NCBI RefSeq assembly: GCF_000224145.3
Contig: NC_020169.2
Location: 4,971,555 to 5,035,554 of the forward strand
Source: Ciona intestinalis
Taxonomy: Eukaryota > Chordata > Ascidiacea > Phlebobranchia > Cionidae
Direction: 5' to 3'
DNA length: 64,000 nt
Of the stretch, positions 46,001-61,000 are shown in pieces. The translations under genes and the position numbers were made by a program. Under the pieces are notes generated by a model, which saw only the letters and a list, made by a program, of their open reading frames with translations, was not told where the DNA came from and ran no database searches. Each line of letters begins with the position of its first letter. The stretch's first letter is position 1.

Positions 46001-49000
46001 TGGAATGTATTGTGGTTGTGAGTGTAAATTATTGTACTGGTATATGTATTTAGATCCTAGGACCTATGACATGCTAAGCTGCATGATCTTACCCACATAG
46101 AATAGATAGTGCCAGGGAAACTATGGTTTTAAGCGTTTAAAATTAACCATAGGATACCGGATTCGATGCTCGATGCTGTTACACGTTTGTGTACTAGAGC
46201 AAAACAATTAATGGACATTGCTCCAACACATCGTCATTCTAAGTGTTAGGGTAATGGGCCAACTCTGAATTAAATATCAGGTCTGTTGCCATGCTGGACC
46301 TTAACCATATAGAATAGAATGAATATCTACATTTTACACACCTGGTAGACTGCATCTAGGAACTGTAGAAACACAGGAGTGAATCCACTAGATTGAACAT
46401 CATTAAATCGGTTCCTATGACTGAAACGATGGCCAAACGACAACCATTCTTTCTGTATCAATGTCTGGAATCCTTCAATTGTTCTAAATGGAAACAATTT
46501 ATGTATTTTACCGCATTTGTTTAAAACACTTTTACCTCAATTGTACTTTAAATAGCAAAATAGGTAGCCTTGATCTGGGCCACATTTGTACTATTACCCC
46601 AACTTAATAAATTTTTATGTAGATATCGTAGGGTTAGGGAAAATGGGACACATTTCATTCTATTTTTCCGTCAGATTTAATAGTAAACATTCAAAAATTT
46701 ATAAAACCATATCCTCAGGACTCCCACCTTAATATATAAAAAATTATGCAGAAAACTGTGTGAAAACAACCACTAACCTATAGTGTGGATCCAACATAAC
46801 TTGAGCTAATGAAGATATTTGTGGCACAGCGTCGCAACCATCTTCCACTGCTATCATTACTGAACCACCATGAATGTCAATCACGTCAACCACTGCTCCA
46901 GCTACTTCTAATAACTGGGATACCTGAGAGTAAATGTGGTCATTATTTATTTGTTAAAAAATAAATCTGGAAATTATTAGTTAAACGTGGAAGTTTAAAA
47001 GTCATTTTTTTTGGAAAATGTTGGAAAATGATGACTTAGAAGTTTGGGAATAAAAATTTATCATATAGTATGTGTATTTAGTGAGTAGGAATGTAACAGC
47101 AACCTATCAGGCGTACTAAAACTTTTTGGACTATTTTTTTTAAGAGGAACAACAACAAATATAAGTCTTTCAACCGAAAAATTTCAGGTCAATGTCAAAA
47201 CAACTCTTGTAAAACAAACCTACTCAATTTTGACATATTAAAATACATTTCATCACCTGCACAAGCCATCCGGAGTCTTCTACATCCTTCCTAAACCCAG
47301 TATCTTGTACTTGTTGTGGTTGTGTGGATGGGTTGGTGGAGGGTGGGGGTTCAGGGGGTAGACAGGATTTGATCATCGATTTGAAACTTAGACGAATTTG
47401 CTTCGGTTCTGTGATGTCCAATGGAACGAACATCACTTTGCCTTGCTGTTCATGTTTTAAATTCTGTGAAAAATATAATTTATGCTAGTTGTTGCTACCA
47501 GGCATATTATAATAGGTAGAAATAAAACTTACGTTTTTTTATCAGATGAGCAATTTACCAATATAAAAATATTTGGTTAAACCTGTTCGTAAGTACAGAA
47601 ATTTCTGTAAAAATGTGATTCCCCCAAAAAATGAGACAGAATTTCATTTAAACAATATGCAAAAGTTAAAACTTGGTAAAAATATTATAATCTTATTATC
47701 GTAGCCTCATGGTTTAAGTAATATGTGTTAGAAAAACATTTATGTATAGAAATTCACCCAAGTTACATTATTGCGCAATATTTGTAAAACATCCAGGTAT
47801 TTCATTTGGTAAATAATCACCGACAAAATATTTTTATCCCCTATGATGTCATGTGTTTATGACATCACAACTATTCTATTGTCAGCCATTGTTACGAGGC
47901 GTATATCACGTCATAATGTGTTTGCACAAACAGACCTTGAAAGAAGGACTAATTTTAACCGACCTACTTTCTAGAAACTTCTGTATCACATCCTGATTAC
48001 GACACTAACAATTTTCGAAATATGTAACTTTATAGTTGATAATATGACGTCATAACTTGAAAAAATTCAAATAAAATTTGATGACTCACTGCGTGCCAAA
48101 CATAGCTGGGTGTTTTACTACGAACGATAATTACGAAATTTGAATCTGGACATAATTTGTTGGTAATGTTTGCATAAGTGATATAATACGTAAATCAAAG
48201 GATGTCACCTGCTTTACAATAAAACCTATTATTGATTTGTACCCTACAGATTGGGGTTACATAAGTAGAATTGACAGGTTTACAAATATTTTGTTCAAAA
48301 ACTGACACCCCCAAACCACAAGTTTAATTTCAACGCTTCGAACGACTAATATTAAGGTTACGTCAACTTGTTTTAACTAATATTAAACTTATGTAAACTT
48401 TTATATAAGATACGCCTGGTTGCTAAATAAAGTCGACAAAGGATAGACAGCCATGGGGGGTTGTAAAATTGTTACGACAACCGGCGTGGTTTCAAAAATA
48501 AACCAAGAGATTGCAAATGCAAACAATCTCTGTTGAGAAAGTTGTCTTATCACATGTCAAATATTGGATCTGCAATCTTAGTGGAGTGAACGCGTGTTGT
48601 TTATCACATATTACAAGCTATATAAGCACGCGGGGCTTGATACAGAATCACAACTTTGAGAAGATACAAGAAATATGATGAAGTTTTTGGCAACCTTATG
48701 TTTTGTGTATGTTGGTCTTATTGGCAATGCTGTGGCCATTGTGGAACAAGAAGTGGATGTGACATTAACAGTAAATTCATTTTGCTTTTAAAAATTTTCA
48801 AAAATTATTAGTACTACTTTTTTATTAATGATTTCCAATTCCAGTTTGTGCTTTAAAGTTTTTGTAGTATTTTAAAAAATCTTGTATTCTAGTGCCTTAT
48901 TAAAACTCAACTCAAAAATTATTTTTTCAGTTTGAAGAAGTGACGGCTTACTTGGGCAACTCTGCCACCTTAGAATGCGATTACACCATCTCTAGTGGGC

Positions 49001-52000
49001 AGGATCTTCCAGTCACTGTAACATGGAAGCAAGGAGATGGACCACGGTATGCTGAAGAGATATTTACATGTACAGGGTACACCAAGGAGGACAAATCTTG
49101 TGTGAACGCACAAGTGACAAAAATCGAATATCTGAACCGACTTCAGATTGCTAACTCATCTCCTTCGTTGGTATTTACAAAGGTGAAAAAGTGAAATAAG
49201 TATTTGTAAATCTTTTTGTGTGAAGGTTTCAAATGAAAAAAAACATGTTTTATAGTTTTTTTGTGTGTTTTTACTTTTTGTGAAGGTTCCAGCTTCCAAA
49301 CTTTTGTTTTCCAAAAAGATTTTTAACTATTTTTTAAATAATTAAATTCAATTTTTAAAAGCATAAAATTCAACAGGTTGAGGGAGAAGACAACCATAAC
49401 TACTGGTGCCAAGTTGCCATTGAAGGAAGTAACATGGGTGAGGAACAAGTTGATATGAAGTCGGTTGTGTTGCGTGTACGTGGTGGACATGAAAGCCCCA
49501 AGTTGCACTCGGTTACCATTGAAGCCAACAGTGTTGGTGAGGAAGGAGCCGATATTCAATTGGATTGCGAGTGAGTACAAGGGAGAGCTTAAGTTCCTAA
49601 CTTGTTTTTTTTTACATTTTTGTCAGATCAATAAAATTATATATATTTGGGTTTGTAATCTTTTTTTTGGAAAGTCAAGTTTACGAAATTTATTTGATAA
49701 CTGTTTTAAAATATTTTTTTAAATATTTCCCTTTTTAAAGTTGCACAGGTTCCCACTGTGATGATGTAGCTTGGTTCAAAGGACCAACCAACGACCAACA
49801 TACAGAGTATGACATGGTGTATACGAGAACATCAGGTTCAAGACCAACGCCAACACAGTATGTTCCATATGGGGATTGGAAAGGCAGAGCATCACTAAGT
49901 GGTAAGGTGGTGATACAAGCCAATGTATAGAGAAATGTATTTAACTTTTTTAATGTGGCAACTCTATATGTATTTATCTAATTTGCATTTTAATGTGTTT
50001 TGCTAAACTGAATTTTAATGTATTTTACCTTTGTGCATTTAGTGTGTTTTTACTTATAGGCATTCAACGCAATTGAAGGTAATAAAATCAACTCTATGTT
50101 TTTCCTTTTAGGCAACAGTTTAGTGATAACTGGTCTAAAGGCGTCCGACGCTGGTAGGTATTGGTGCGAGATGAGAAATGCTGCAATGTATGGGATCGGG
50201 GAGGTCGCTACCGACGCTAAATCTACTGTAGTTGAAATAATCAGTGAAAATGATAGAAATGTATTCACATGCGAGGGAAAAGCTGATGGTCTTTACGCCG
50301 ATCCTTACCAGTGTAACATGTATTACGAATGTGTGATGTATGTTAAATATCACAGACCATGCCCCACTGGTACTGTATTCGCCCCTGGTCACCCATTATA
50401 TGCATGTGAGCACCCTGTTAATGTACCAGCACCTTGTGGGACACTTAAAAATAACTAAATTTAATCTAACAATGCTGCTGCTTTGCTTCTTACCTATATT
50501 TTATAATTACTTTATTTGTACATTTTCAGATTTTTTTGGGATAATTATGTCACACATTTTTTTATGAATTCAATCAAAAGTGCATTTTGCTAGCTTTATG
50601 ACAAACAATTTAAACATTATTTAATCGTATATTAATCTTCGCTTGCAATTTTGTCATGCCAATAAACAACCCAGACCTTTATTCTATATGTGAAGTTCTA
50701 TAGCGTGCCCCAGGAATTGAGCCAGAGTTGATCTATCGCTTTTTTAACTTTTAATATTTTCAGTAAAAAAAAATAAATAAAAATACCCAAACTATTTCCC
50801 GTAAGTCAGATAGTCCAGTATACTAATGGTTCAATATATCAACTTAGGCAGATTTTTTCCGCATTATATAAGTAGTAAGTACATAATCTGGATTTAAAAT
50901 CTGTTATGATTTTTTATATAAACTTAAGTCTAAACCTACCATTACCCGCCACACAACATAACAGCCAACATTACAAACACTAACCTTCAGTTGAGCCTTT
51001 TCCCCAAACACGTAAACCTTTGCTTGTTTCGACATAGCATGGTACATGGCTGATTGCGCAATAGTTCCATTACTACCACCATTGGTAGCTAGTGGACTTG
51101 GTGAACGAGAGTTAAGCTGAAGGGGATGGGCATTAGGTAGAAATTGAAACGCATGAGAACTGGTTAGGATTTTGTTAAGTAATGTCTAATGTGATATATT
51201 GTTATAATTTAGGAAAAATAAAAAAAAATTTGTTTTAAGAGTATAGGAAAAAATAGCATAAAAGGTTGCATATTTATTGATTTTGTCTCAAACTGTATAT
51301 ACTCCAATAAAGTTACATTTTCAATGCTATAAAGCACAATATGCTACTAGTATATAATGCAATAAAGTTACACCTATAATGACTTATATTGTTAAACATG
51401 CTACTTACCATAGGACTGGGTGATGTTCTCTCTCCAACTGGTTTTCCATTTGATCTTGTGAGTGTTCCCCATTTTCGAGGTTTTCTTAACGAACTCGTCA
51501 GTGCACTCCCATGCCCACGTGTGCTGCTCTGTGGTGTCCTCAAGTGACTCTAATGCATTTATAATATGGAAAAAAAATTAAAAAAAGAAAATGTTTTAGC
51601 ATGGAAGAATTACCTTTTCCAAGCGTTGGGACAAAATTAACTTTTTTATATAGACATTAAGCCTTGTAGCAGAAGTGTATAACAAAGTTTATCAAACTAC
51701 TATACAATAACTCACCTCATCATCTGTGCCAGTACTCGACAAACTGTTGAGTGAATCGGGACGGAATAATTCCGAGGATGGTCGACTCATTGGGGTGGAG
51801 TAAGATGCGATCTTCATCAAGAATTTCTCCTCCTCTGTTCCTGATCCTGCTGTCCCTTCATCAGACACTGCTTCAGTGCATAGGGATTGTGGTTAGTGTG
51901 TTATATTCTGCTGTTGTTGTTATCAGCATAATATAATAGTTCAAATTGTCGAGGTAAAATGGGTTGGTTCAAAAAAGTTTTTTATTACCATGGAGCAATT

Positions 52001-55000
52001 TTTAGGAGAATTGGATTTTTTATGTTGTCAGACTTAATGTAACACTTTAGTTAAAAAAATTCTGATTCAATAAAGACTTATTCAAGCCCCATTTATGAAT
52101 ATGCTGTTAAATTTCTTTGTATAGAAACACCCCCAATGATAGCAGCGTCTAGCCCAAACATGTGTCCTGTATCCTAAGGTCACAGGCAGTCAGTCTTTTT
52201 AAAACAAGAATTACAAAGATAACAGATTCTTACACATCGGTGCAGATTGTCCATGCTTAAACAGCGAACTGGCCGTCCTGGTTCGAATCCCACTGCTTCT
52301 CATAAGCACAGCTTTAGTAGTTGGATGCAACCATACAATGGATGGGAATCGAGACTGGTGGTGGCAATGTGCGAGTGATTTAATTTGATCATCAGACATG
52401 TTCATTGGAACAACTGAACAAGCTGGGTAACTAGGGGAAGGTAAAAAGGGTTTTATTTAGAGATTTTTAATACATAAAAAGGATCTTCTTTGGCTGCTAA
52501 CCCATTTATATTACAAGTAAAACTTTCTTTTAACTAAATGTAAACCCAATCTATGTACAAATAGAAAAAATGTTAAAAATAAAATGTTTAAATTGTTTTG
52601 TTTTTAATTCAATGCTTGTAGGTCTGTCCAAACCTGTGGTTTGAGGGCCTTGTAAAAAATTTGAGATAGATATAAGAATAATACAACATATATGTAGCAA
52701 ACATAAATGATACACAGTAGGGTGGGGAAATATGGGACACCTTTTACCTCTATTTTCTCGTCCAATTTAGTAGTAAACAAAGAAAATTCAAAGAATTATA
52801 AAACTATATTCTCAGGACTCTCATAGACCTTTGTTAATTGTTTAAAACATGATCAGAATACTTGGATATTATGTGCTGGAGGTGTCCCATCTTTCCCCAC
52901 ACTACTATTCCACTATCATACCTCCTGCACACTGAGAACATGCGGTTAACCCTTGATAGTCGATATCGGTTTCCATCTGTGTTCAACAACCCCAACCTTT
53001 GATAATCTCCCTCGCACGAACGTTGGATCAATCGGTTCATCGTGTCTTTATCGGATAATGTTTTCGTCATTGCTTCGTCAATGGGGGGCATTCTGTGGGT
53101 AAAAGTGGGGTTAGGGGTTTTAAGTGATATTAAAAAGGAGATTTGAATGGGTTAATACGAGTATTATAGGATTAAAATTAGGATGACTTTCTTAAATGCT
53201 AAAGAGATTGCCCACTGAATGCCTACGTACCAAAAACATAGCTAACCCATTCTGATAAAGCATAAATTAAAAACAGTAAATACTATCTAACCCACCCCCT
53301 AAACACAAAAACCACAACCCAACCTTCCTAGAGTATGAAAGAACCATACCCCCTGAAGTAAGGATACAACAACCCAACCCCCAAAGGATATTAACAACAA
53401 CCTACCTTCCCAATGTAGCATTAGAACCCTGTTGTCCACTCCCATTACTTGCTGGGTAGTAAAGTGTTTTAGTTTTGCTGTCAGTCATCACCAGTCGCGA
53501 GAATCGATTGGTTTTATTCAACCCAGCTTTTCTCTTGGCTTGCTTAAACAATGTCTTGGTGCCCGATATTCGACTGTGATGAAATAATGAAGTGTTTGGT
53601 TAAAATAGGCAGTCAAGTGAACAGTTTGAGAGTTATGGTATATTTTAGTGTGTTAACATGGAAATGGTAAAAAAATTTGTGCACTGCATGGCAGCCATAC
53701 AGTAAATTGACGGATCCATGATACATTTTTATTGGTAGATAAGTTGCTATTCATTTTGAGTAAAGATAGACCTAAGTTGAGTAAGATAGACCTAACACTA
53801 TCTACAGTCTATGCATAAACATTACTTAGAGCTTGACATGGTGCTTGAGACACTTGACGTTGACCCCGCCTTCTTTCGCATTAGTGCGTTTGATGCTTTG
53901 TTGAATTGCAAGCGAGAGTTGCGGGCAGCGGACATGGCAAACGCCCCGTCGATTGTGAGCGGGTAACGCAGGGTTTGGAGCTCGTTTTGTAACTGATGTT
54001 GTTGTTCGGCAGAAACCTCCTCGTCAAAGGAGAGGAGGAGGAATTGGAAGGTGGAGGATCGGAGCTGGATGCCGTGCTGTGGGGTGTTTAATTATGTTTA
54101 TTGTTTACTGCTAAATATTTTGTGCACCATGCAGTATATAGTGTAGCTGGCTGCCCATACTGCTGAGATTTAGGCCAAAATTTAGAGTAACAAGCCAACT
54201 CTAGAATTACCCTCTGGTTTCATGAAGTATGACAATTTAGGACCTCATTTATAACATTACTATGACTGAGCTGTCATCTGATATTATTATTATTTTTTTT
54301 TTTAAAGTTTGCCAGAAGAGGCAAAACAAACCCACAAAACGTTAAACTTACCTGTAAGTTTTGATCAATGTTTGCAACATGTGGAAACTCACTGACATTG
54401 AAAGGTTTCATCTTGAACAGGCTTGCAACAGGGAAGGAACGAATCACAACTTGTTCAGCGGCTGAAATAAAACAAAATAATATTACAAACTAAGTTTTAT
54501 TATGTAAATTTCAAACTGGAAAATACACTTTGATATTAGTTGCAAAACGGTTATTAAGGTTTTTTACTATTGTTTTAAAAATTTCTATAATAAGTTCTTT
54601 ATATTTTATTCTACATAGGTGAGGTCCTACAGCGTAACAAGTCATACTTGGTACTATTTTTTTATAAATTAACTTTATACAAGTAAAGTCCCCACACCTC
54701 CTAAAACTGTTCCTTGCGGAGACTTTTATAAAAACAATTTACCAAGGTTTTGTTATTTAGGCAAATTTTGGGGGGAATTTTATCATTTAAAATGGGTGCA
54801 GCAAGAAAAAGGCTGGGAAAAAGTGATTATTTAGCATTTGAACTAACCTAATGCATCGCATGGTACTCCAATGAATATAACACGATAAGTAGTGACAAAC
54901 AACGCTCCCTCAGCTGGGAGCAATGTAGGACCACCTATCTCCCCTCCTACTGCAGTAGCTCGACCATCAGCTGCCAAGTATGCACGTAATGGCTTGTCTA

Positions 55001-58000
55001 TTGCATGTGTCTCCCCAAGTAGAAGGTTTGGTTGGAGTAGTTTTGCCTGCGGGGGTTGGTAAGGTGGATTAGAGATGGTATGATATGACAGTCATACGCA
55101 AAAAAAATGGGTTGACATTTAGATAACAATAAATAAACTGACCAAACTGACCAGGCTTTTATTAAAGTTGTAAACTGGTTTGACGTTAAAAAAAGCCTTA
55201 TATAAACTGAAAATGTATAGAAAATACTTTGTAAAAAAAATCTAAGTTTTACCTTCTTGATCGGTGGCAAACGCTTGCTTTCTTTACAAACATCTTGTAA
55301 GGACTCAACCTTTGAAAATAATAGTTACATGATAAGTTAATAAAAATATATCAATATTGCTTAAATTTTCTTGCTTTTTAACTCAAAATTCACACATTTT
55401 TGGCTGATTTAACAGCAAAAGAATTAACTTATTATACTAAAAGTTGAATGCAATAGTTGAATGGTTGGATGCAAATGTAACAATTTTAAAATTAAACAAA
55501 CAAAACAATCCACCTGCATATGAACCAGGGTTGGAATCTTATTGGTCAACATCTTCGTGTGTTCATTGGAAATATTCGCTTCAGTGCACACGTGGTCAAC
55601 GAAGCGCGTCACGAACTTTGACACAGTTGACGCGATGTCGCCGGATCCGTCGGATTCATCGAATCCCGATTCCTCGTCACAACTTCCTGTCATCGATCCC
55701 GCGATACTGGATGTAGAAAAAAGCTGAATTAACATGTTTAAATACAAACAATGCAGCACATATGTAAGACATCATTGCACTCCTGTTCTTATACGATTCC
55801 CACACCAAAACAACTGACACAGGTAAGCAAAAATCAAGCTCAAAATAGCATTTGGAGCAATACAAGTCAAACCTGTTAGTAAAGTAACTGTTGCTACTAC
55901 TTTCTTCTCCATGAGTTAAACGTAAAAACTTTGTTCGATTTGCTCTCGTGGAATCGAGAGGTACCAGCATGAAGACCATTCTCTGTGCATTGTGCATCGC
56001 TTGGCTGAAGACAACTCCCTCTTCTGATGAACTCTCCTCTGATTTATCTTCAGCTGACTTAGACTCCCATTTCTTAAGCTGGAAAAAAGATTTGAATTTT
56101 TTATATTATTTATATTTGTGAATGGAAATAGTGGTAACATTTTTAAGCTGGAAAGATATTCGGGACTTTTCTATTGAGTATTTTTTTTATTATTTATTAT
56201 TCTTTAAGGGTATGGTCCTTGTCAATGACTTAGGATTTAAGCCAGATTTGGCCCATTACCCCAACACCCAGAATGTCCATTTAAGTCCTTCGTGCGACCG
56301 GTACCGCGACATTGCATCGCTGTCAGATACATATTTTTTTGCACCATTTTCTATTGAGTATTAGTGGTATTACTTTCATACAAAGTTTTAAGTAGGTCTA
56401 ATAAAACAAAATTCTTTTAAATTGTGCTTACCTGAATAGCAGCAATGCTCATACACATTTGGTTGTCTCTTCTACCAAACACTTCATTAGAATTTGAAGT
56501 TTCAAGATTTTTTTGACTACCAGTTGGTGATAAACGCTGGGAATTAGGTAAATATTACAGATTTTGATTAGGCTCTATATGTATTATTATGTACATATAG
56601 TTTATGTAAAAAAGTAAACTGTATAGTTATTATAATGAGCAAATAATAAATGGAGCAAAAACATAAGACATACTCTTGTTGTTCGTTCCTTCTTAGTATT
56701 AACAGCATATAGATTTCCAATAGCATCTTGGATGTCATCAAAGAACGCACTTTCCCAGAATGCATGGGAAGTCCATACAGGGTGATCTTGTACAACTGTA
56801 TACATAAACTGCATCACTGTAGGGCACAGTTTCTGTACAGGAAAAGATTCCATTTAAATTGGTTTAACATTTTACAGTCATTTATTTTAATCAGACAGGA
56901 AATATCATAATAATATTTGTAGGGCACAGTATTTGCGGCACAAAATAATTTTGTTAGTTTTTGCACAAAAAAGTGCTGTAATATTAATTAGGGTCAATAA
57001 TTTCTCCCGAATCGGAAATATCGGACTAACAGCTTAGTAGGGCATGGTTTCTGTAAGACAAAATATGTTTTTACAAAAACACAAATGTATTACGCCACCC
57101 CGTTTATAAGTAATATATCGGTATATATTTCATTAAAAAACACTAACAGAATTTTCTATTTTCTTGAGTAGCAAGATAAGATGCCTCATCAAACAAAAGA
57201 AATCAAAACATAACTGGTAGATCTCAAACAAGTCAAATAATTCAACCACAAAAACTTTAATGAACATGTTCAGTATTTTATCAAATACAAAACCAAATAT
57301 CTTGTAGGGTCACGTCCTTAAAACTATTATTTTGACCTTAAAACGTTAAACAATAATATACAAGAATACAAATAAGGAAAAGTTTTCAAGCTATGTATTT
57401 AACATGTGGACGAATTGGAACATTAAAACTAGAATTTTGATTTAAACATAGTAAAAAAATGATGTATGGTAATGAAAAACTAGAGGAAAGTTCTTAAAAG
57501 ATGACAAGCTATTATTAACATTATAACAATATAACTATTATTGTTTGACTTAAAAAGGTAAAAACACCAATGTTTAATATTACAATGCGAAATCTAACCA
57601 AAATTGTTAAGAAGTAAAAGCCTACATATTTAACATGCAAGTATAGTGTTAGTAATACAATGGGTATGGTTATATGACTCACCCGGTAAAATGCAGTAAC
57701 TACAGGAAGTAGATCGGCAGCTAATGTATTCTCATCAAGCTGGCCACTGCTGTCCTGTTGAATCAGCAAAAAATTAGATTTAAATTATTTTTTGTCACTG
57801 CATAAATGTATAGGAGTTAATCTTGCTACCAGGTATAAGTTTTAACAGGGTAAGGTGGGAAAAGACAAGAAACATTTAGTACCTAATATCCAATCCTGAT
57901 CATGTTTTAAACAATTAACAACGGTCTATAGGAGTAGCGAGAATACAATTTTATAATTCTTTAAATATTTTTTTTACTACCAAATGGGACGATAAAATAG

Positions 58001-61000
58001 AATGTAAAGGTTTCCCATCTTTCCTCATCTTGCTATAATTAAACTGAGAAAAAGCAACCAACCTGTAATGCATTGTTGATAAGCCTTGCAATATAATCAA
58101 ACTGTTGATTATCAAGTTGGGGGTGAGTTTTGGAATACGCAGTTAATTCATGGGTTAATGCATTCCGTGCTGATCTGCTTTTTAATGCCCGCAATACTGA
58201 AAATAAAAAAGAATTCATCAAATTAAGGGTATATTCCATAAGTGTCTCGTTTATTTAATTTTTAGTTATATATGGGCTAACAAAACTTTTTTAAGAAATT
58301 TTTATAATTTAAAAAAAATTTCCAACTATTTTATTCAATTTTCTCAAAACAATTTAAAAAAAATTGATTTAAATAAGTAATTATGCCATGTTACCAGCTT
58401 GAAATATCTTCTTAATTTCAAGAGTTTTGCTTTCAAATATAAACGTCATGCAGTTCTTGAGGACTTCTAATCTCCTGCTGCTTGTAGTTCCACTACGATG
58501 TGCAAAAGATACTGCACCGATGAATATATATAAGATTCGAAATAGTATAATGCATGTCAGCATTTAACAGTTCATAAATCAAGTAGGGAAAACTGGACAC
58601 CATCGCATAACTTCTAAATATCCTGATCGTGTTTTACACAATTAACAACTGTCAGGGAGATTGGATGATTGAAACATTATTTTTAACCATGTTACAACTC
58701 AAGTTTTAACATTGTGTTCTGTTTTATATATGTATTAGTTTGACTGATATGTTACCATGAACAAGCACAATAAGTATCAATATTTAGTTATTTAGCCAGC
58801 TTTCTATACATGGTAATCATCAAATTCATAATTATACATTTTCTCTTCTTTGTCATAGGGGCTTATAATGGAGCAACATAATGGCCCATGCTATTAGTAA
58901 ACATCATACACAGATCGATATTTGTAAGCCACCCAGCCATACACTCTTTAGCATAACATAATGCTTGCTTTATACAGTCAACAGCAGTTGTAATAAACTT
59001 CATTTAAAACTTTTCAGATTACATAATCTGACAAATATAACAAGCAATCTAACCACCACAACAACACATACTTGGCCTTGATCCTTCTGGAACTTTCCTG
59101 GAAGATTGCGCAATCCTTTTCGGACCACGAGCTGACTCGGCCCTGACACGATTCTCCTCCATAAAAGTTTGCACGGCTGTCGCGCTCAGTTTCGGGAACC
59201 TTTTCTGGTTCAATCGTTCGTGGGATCCTGAACTTGGTTTGGGGATTTTCTCAGTTATAGAAAGATGGTTTGGGTTTTCCTGTTAGATTATTATTGGTTT
59301 AGTAAAAGCAGTTATTTAAAAGCATTTTTTAAAATAAAAAAATTAATATCGTAATATTTAAGAATAAAAAAATTAAAACCTCAAAACATATGTGAACCAA
59401 ATTAGTAAACACTTTTCAACAAAAGCTATGAAAAATTAATGTCAAAAATCTATAACTTTACATTTTTTTACAAAAAAAAAACAGTATAAATTTCCGAAAA
59501 CAACATGGAAATATGCAGTTCACAACTCTCTACACATCACTTACATTTATATAAAGATCTGAAGCAAGTATCTTAATATGTCGCATTGCATGATATACAT
59601 TATTCATGTCCGATTGTATTCGGTTTGGAACATCTGCTACAAGCTGTAAACAAGAAATAATTCAATTTGGTTTAGATTTATTTTCTGCTTTAAACTATAA
59701 AAAATTTGTGTTATAGCAAAACACATAATACAAAATTTTGCACACACCTTACTCCTAACAGCAAGGGTGCTGTTTTGAGCTTAAACCTGGGTTTTAAAAT
59801 ATATGATGTCCCCTCTGGTTCTGGTGTAACACGTTACACGATACCTTAGACACCCTTAATGGTATACATATGCAAAATTATTTTACACAGTATGAATCCA
59901 AACACAAATCTAATTGTTTGTTTTACAAAATGTACCAAAATTCAAAAAAACTTATTTTAAAATTTTACCTCATCAAACTTATGCAGCTTCCTGTAAGGTG
60001 GACCATTGGTTTGAACAAACAGAGAGAAAGCTTGGCTTTCTAACAACTTGGGTACAAACTCATTGGCAGAAGGTGTGTTGTGCACTGAGAAACCTCGCAT
60101 TAGAAGGAAGTTTTCCTGCAATGCAATGTAGTATTGTTAATTTTCAACTTTGCAGTTCTGGCATGATGATGCATTGTGTTGAATGTTGGCAATATTTTCT
60201 GTTCAACTAAAAGTGTATCCATTTATATGTTTAGTTTATCTATTAATAACACAATTTTGTGTATTTTTTTTCATTTCTTATTCAAACAAAGAATTTACCA
60301 AATAAGTAATAAACAATAATTTGTTAAACAAAAAACAGAGCTTTGAAACTATTATCTAACTATTATTTTTTGAATTTTTGTAAAAACTTGACTGATTTTT
60401 TAGATACAAATAATAAGGCATACAAGAAGAATGTAGTTACTATGCACAAAGAGAAAAGATTTGTCTTTGTAACTTTGTGTGAAAATTCCTAGTCTGTTTG
60501 TAGTGAAAACTGCAGAAGAATTAAAGAAACGTGATACAGAGTACCAGTGTGAGTTCGGTAACATACTGAACCATGTGTTTATTTAATGACAAAGTTCACA
60601 ANNNNNNNNNNNNNNNNNNNNNNNNNNNNNNNNNNNNNNNNNNNNNNNNNNTGGGGGAAATGTTTACTTGTCTCGATACGTAACTACAGCTAAGGAGAAA
60701 CTTTCTGTGCTGTTTACTACAGCATAACTGTCCACACAGCACGAGANAAATTTTTGTNNNCAANGNTAACTNTAACACAGAGATTTATTTGTAAGAATTC
60801 TTCTTATCAACATACATAGTGTTTGTAACCTATTCTATATTGGTAAGGTTCTGGAGNTGGACATGCCATGACGGGCCATTGAACTCTCCCGCCCCAAATA
60901 ATCCCATAACACTACAATATTGGATGATTTGGACCTTTTTTGTAGAAAGTCAAAAGTAAAAACTGATTTAGAAATCCATAACGCAAGTAATCTCTGTTTC

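Noticed and set aside
46778..46923. SBF as an active phosphoinositide phosphatase
   Set aside because: The P-loop lacks the catalytic Cys and Arg; the family is known as pseudophosphatases.
60596..60778. 60-codon minus-strand ORF across the second gap, considered as the missing SBF DENN exon
   Set aside because: It consists largely of N, and the readable part does not resemble the expected DENN segment.
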